NCBI GenBank assembly: GCA_934102255.1
Contig: CAKOSN010000030.1
Span: forward strand, 1-24,453
DNA length: 24,453 bases
Direction: 5' to 3'
Source: an uncultured Bacilli bacterium
GTDB lineage: Bacteria > Bacillota_I > Bacilli_A > RF39 > UBA660
Positions 22,024 to 24,453 of this stretch are shown here, one piece after another. How positions within the stretch are numbered: the first letter of the stretch is position 1; the number at the start of each line of letters is the position of its first letter. The position numbers and the translations under genes were made by a program. Below the pieces are notes generated by a model. It was not told where the DNA came from. It saw only the letters and a list, made by a program, of their open reading frames with translations, and did not search any database.

Positions 22024-22047
22024 AAAGTTAGGGAGTTAAAAAAGAAA

Positions 22048-22554
22048 ATGAAAGAAAAAACAACAATTAATGAGGCAACTAGAAGCTATCAATTAAAGGA
22101 GTTATTAGTTATAATAGATCCTGGGATTTCAATAGAAAAAGAAGTTAAAGAAGAAAGAAAAAAAATATATTTAGAATATAAAAGAGATATTGAAGACTTA
22201 TCTAGAGATGATACCAATTTAGATAGAAGTATTAAAAAATTTGAAAAGAAAATGTTTTATCTAGAAAAGTTTAGAGAATCGTTAAAAAGTGAAATAGTAG
22301 TTAAGAAGACTCTTAAAAATGAGTTAATAAAAACTCGGGCTAAAGAGGCTAAAAAGATAATATTAGAACTAGATAAAGAAATATTTATTTTAAATATAAA
22401 TTGTAATTTATATAATGAGGCTATTAGGTTTAAAAGAAAGACTATTGATGCTTATAAAGAAAAGAAAACTAGGACTCATCAAAGTATTAAAAGAATGCGA
22501 ACTAGAGAAAGACATCGGATGGAGAATATGATTTTTATGGAAATTGATGAATAA
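22048..22554 (+). CDS. Basic coiled-coil protein of unknown function
   Basis: Unrecognised 168-residue protein, nearly entirely charged alpha helix and rich in Lys, Glu and Arg. Heptad-like patterns run through about 30-120 (KEERKKIYLEYKRDIEDL, SIKKFEKKMFYLEKF, LELDKEIFILNIN), and the C-terminal 40 residues are strongly basic (RFKRKTIDAYKEKK, IKRMRTRERHRMEN). There is no signal peptide or membrane segment. An elongated dimer that binds nucleic acid or membrane through its basic tail would fit, but this is inference. GGGAG is 12 bases before the ATG, a poor spacing, and the predicted start of transcription is only ~20 bases upstream. It lies 221 bases before the ADP-ribosyltransferase gene, with a terminator between them, so the two are separate units. 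Confidence 0.75.
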   Translation: MKEKTTINEATRSYQLKELLVIIDPGISIEKEVKEERKKIYLEYKRDIEDLSRDDTNLDRSIKKFEKKMFYLEKFRESLKSEIVVKKTLKNELIKTRAKEAKKIILELDKEIFILNINCNLYNEAIRFKRKTIDAYKEKKTRTHQSIKRMRTRERHRMENMIFMEIDE

Positions 22555-22558
22555 AAAG

Positions 22559-22599
22559 AAAAGTTTTATGGTTAAAGGAAAATGATCATAAAATTTTTT
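22559..22599 (+). terminator. Terminator after the coiled-coil gene
   Basis: AAAAGTTTTATG (22559-22570) pairs with CATAAAATTTTT (22587-22598) over 12 positions with one wobble, ending in the T-run; the loop is 16 bases. Confidence 0.7.
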
Positions 22600-22726
22600 A
22601 AGTATAATAACTATTTTTTTAAAGTAGTATTATTAAAATAAATAAAGTTGGTAATTAAAAAAATAGATAGCCTTTGTAGGTGGCTAGATCAAATAAATAC
22701 ATACTTAAACTTTGGAAAATTAGTTA

Positions 22727-22755
22727 TTGCTTTTCATCTTTATTTTTTATATTCT
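22727..22755 (+). promoter_or_regulatory. Weak candidate promoter of the ADP-ribosyltransferase gene
   Basis: TTGCTT (22727-22732), 17-base spacer, TATTCT (22750-22755). Both hexamers are imperfect. AGAGGTG lies about seven bases before the ATG. Confidence 0.4.
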
Positions 22756-22775
22756 AATAATAGAGGTGTTATTGT

Positions 22776-24449
22776 ATGAATGATAATATGAATAGTATAG
22801 CATTAAATAATATAGTATCAAGTTATGGTTGGCAAACTAATAATATAGTTATTATTGATAATAAATTGAAAATTTCACTTAAAAATGAATATGGTAATTT
22901 AAAAACAAAGGAATATCTTATGAGCACGGAAGAAGCTAAAAAGTTTGTAAGCTTTTTAGCAGAACTTGATAACTGTTTATCAGATTCAAATAATCATTTA
23001 ACAATTTATTTTGATTATAGTTGTCCTTATGCTATGAAAATTATAAATAATGGGGAGGATATAACATATAAGTTATATAGATATAGTAGCGAGGCTATTG
23101 CAAGAAAAAAAGCAGAGCTTAAAGATGCTGTTAATCAATTAGAAAATAAATATTCTAAAACTATTAGAGAAATTTTTTATAATGAGCAAAAACAATCTGC
23201 TAAGAAAGATTCGTATAATTTATTTGGCTTTAATCATGGTTATGAGACTGTTTATGTTGGCTCTTTGGATGATTGTATTAAAGAGGCTTTAGAATATGGA
23301 ATTGATTCTTCAACTGTTTTGGCTTTAAAAAAGTTTTACGATGATTTATTAATGGGTGTTTTTCAATATAAAGAAAGATTTTATACAATTGGAAATCAAT
23401 TTTATGATAAGCAGCAGTGCAAACAAATGGATATTCTAAAAAAGATAGTAGAAGTTGGCACTGATTTACTAGAAAAATATAAGAGTATGGTTGGAAGCAA
23501 TCATCTTAGTTTAGAAGAGGCTAAAAGGATTAGAAATGAGTTAATTGCAAATATAAATTATAAAGAAATTATGAATTCTGATTATCAAAATTTTTTGGAC
23601 TTTAATTACAATAGTCCGTATTACGAGGAAAAAAACGAAAGCACTGTTTTTGAAGATTTGATTTCTCAGCAAGAAAAAAATTTAACAATTGAAGAAAAAG
23701 AGGCATTGATACTATACAAAGCGTGTTTTTATAAAGAAATTAATGAAATTGTTAGATATTTACGAAGTAAAAATTTAGATGGTATAAGTGTGATTTCTAA
23801 AAATGATGCTTTATACCTTAAAAGAATAATTGATAGTGGCTATCAAAGGTATTTAAATGGTGTAGAAACTGATAAAAAGGATTTTGGAGAGGGAGAAATA
23901 TATAATTATAAATTTAGGTTGTACCAGCCTCGAGCTATTAGTGATTTTTTTGGAAAATATTCTAATTATACATTTCCTAATGAAACAACTTATAAAAAAG
24001 TTATTTATAATACCATTATTCAAGTAACATCTGCTTTAAAAAAATGCCAATTGTCTGATGATATAGTGGTTTATCGTGGCGTTGCTAATAAAAATAGTGT
24101 ATTAGTTTTAGATAAGGGTTTTATATCTACATCTTTATCATTTAATACAGCAAGAGAATTTAGTACTATGAATGATAGGGGGGATAATGATACTAAGCAA
24201 TCAAGAGTTTATAAAATAATTATTCCTAAGGGTTCAAGTGTAATATGCTACAATGATAACTTGTTTAAAAAAGATGGCAGCAAGGGCTTTAATGAACCAC
24301 AGCAAGAAATACTTTTTGATATTAATAATTTTGATTTAATATTCTTAGATAGTACTTATATGGGAAATGAAGCCTATTTTGATATTTATCAGTTAAAACC
24401 CAAAGCCTTAAAACAAGTGCATGATGAAAATTATGGTAAGAGTCGTTAA
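22776..24449 (+). CDS. ADP-ribosyltransferase exoenzyme-like protein (VIP2/C3 fold, QxE type)
   Basis: Predicted NAD-dependent mono-ADP-ribosyltransferase of the R-S-E toxin class. The C-terminal ~260 of 557 residues match the family: LTIEEKEALILYKACFYKEI (303-322) and NEIVRYLR; catalytic Arg434 in VVYRG; the STS motif in GFISTSLS (448-455); a beta strand VYKIIIPKGSSV; and the ARTT-loop end with Gln509-Gln510-Glu511 before ILFD, so Q-x-E with catalytic Glu511. QxE is the C3-exoenzyme form, associated with Asn modification, whereas ExE enzymes modify Arg. Residues 1-150 form a separate domain (beta strands, then a helix at 105-140) that I do not recognise, and 150-290 are helical. No signal peptide, LXG domain or membrane segment is seen, so how or whether it leaves the cell is open. 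No immunity or hydrolase gene is visible before the window ends. The coding sequence is complete, with its stop four bases from the edge. Confidence 0.88.
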   Translation: MNDNMNSIALNNIVSSYGWQTNNIVIIDNKLKISLKNEYGNLKTKEYLMSTEEAKKFVSFLAELDNCLSDSNNHLTIYFDYSCPYAMKIINNGEDITYKLYRYSSEAIARKKAELKDAVNQLENKYSKTIREIFYNEQKQSAKKDSYNLFGFNHGYETVYVGSLDDCIKEALEYGIDSSTVLALKKFYDDLLMGVFQYKERFYTIGNQFYDKQQCKQMDILKKIVEVGTDLLEKYKSMVGSNHLSLEEAKRIRNELIANINYKEIMNSDYQNFLDFNYNSPYYEEKNESTVFEDLISQQEKNLTIEEKEALILYKACFYKEINEIVRYLRSKNLDGISVISKNDALYLKRIIDSGYQRYLNGVETDKKDFGEGEIYNYKFRLYQPRAISDFFGKYSNYTFPNETTYKKVIYNTIIQVTSALKKCQLSDDIVVYRGVANKNSVLVLDKGFISTSLSFNTAREFSTMNDRGDNDTKQSRVYKIIIPKGSSVICYNDNLFKKDGSKGFNEPQQEILFDINNFDLIFLDSTYMGNEAYFDIYQLKPKALKQVHDENYGKSR

Positions 24450-24453
24450 AAAA

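Overview
The window is very AT-rich DNA from a low-GC Gram-positive bacterium, most likely an uncultured member of the Bacilli/Erysipelotrichia/Mollicutes side of the Firmicutes. The reasons are AGGAGG-type ribosome binding sites, sigma-A promoters that often carry an extended TGn -10, short hairpin-plus-U terminators, a T-box in front of valS and an archaeal-type ProRS. TGA appears to be a stop (it ends the gene at 14045-15250) and TGG encodes Trp throughout, so translation table 11 fits. The genus cannot be fixed from the sequence alone.

Layout. 1-1662: a small cysteine-containing hydrophobic peptide gene and a gene for a single-pass, outward-facing membrane protein. 1757-3476: a dusB plus RluA-type pseudouridine synthase operon (tRNA/rRNA modification) with a clear promoter and terminator. 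3684-3842: a tRNA-Asn(GTT) unit on the minus strand with its own promoter and terminator. 3891-5386: a divergent pair, a small unknown protein (-) and a stand-alone Clp-type AAA+ ATPase (+), whose promoters share their -35 region. 5540-10000: five tandem paralogues of a family I do not recognise, with an N-terminal coiled coil and, in four of them, a C-terminal Cys-His-Cys-Cys putative zinc site; the fifth has lost that site. 10042-11796: a convergent solitary PilB/GspE/ComGA-type secretion ATPase with an unusual acidic tail. 12038-12701: a decayed Rpn-type PD-(D/E)XK nuclease. 12785-16496: two adjacent paralogues of a second unknown family, then a protein built from two copies of one module. 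16475-19275: valS under a valine T-box. 19296-19364: a three-unit 23-bp tandem repeat. 19452-20933: proS (archaeal/eukaryotic type). 20932-21420: a minus-strand HEPN-like protein. 21502-21996: rplS with a structured leader. 21995-22599: a basic coiled-coil protein. 22727-24449: a VIP2/C3-like ADP-ribosyltransferase with an R-STS-QxE active-site signature.

Translation genes (dusB, rluA-like, tRNA-Asn, valS, proS, rplS) form the conserved backbone and are interleaved with blocks of lineage-specific genes. The best candidates for something undescribed are the five-gene zinc-site paralogue array (possibly linked to the single-ring Clp-like ATPase just upstream), the paralogue pair with its repeat protein, and the ADP-ribosyltransferase. 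No CRISPR array, intact insertion sequence, rRNA or replication origin was seen.
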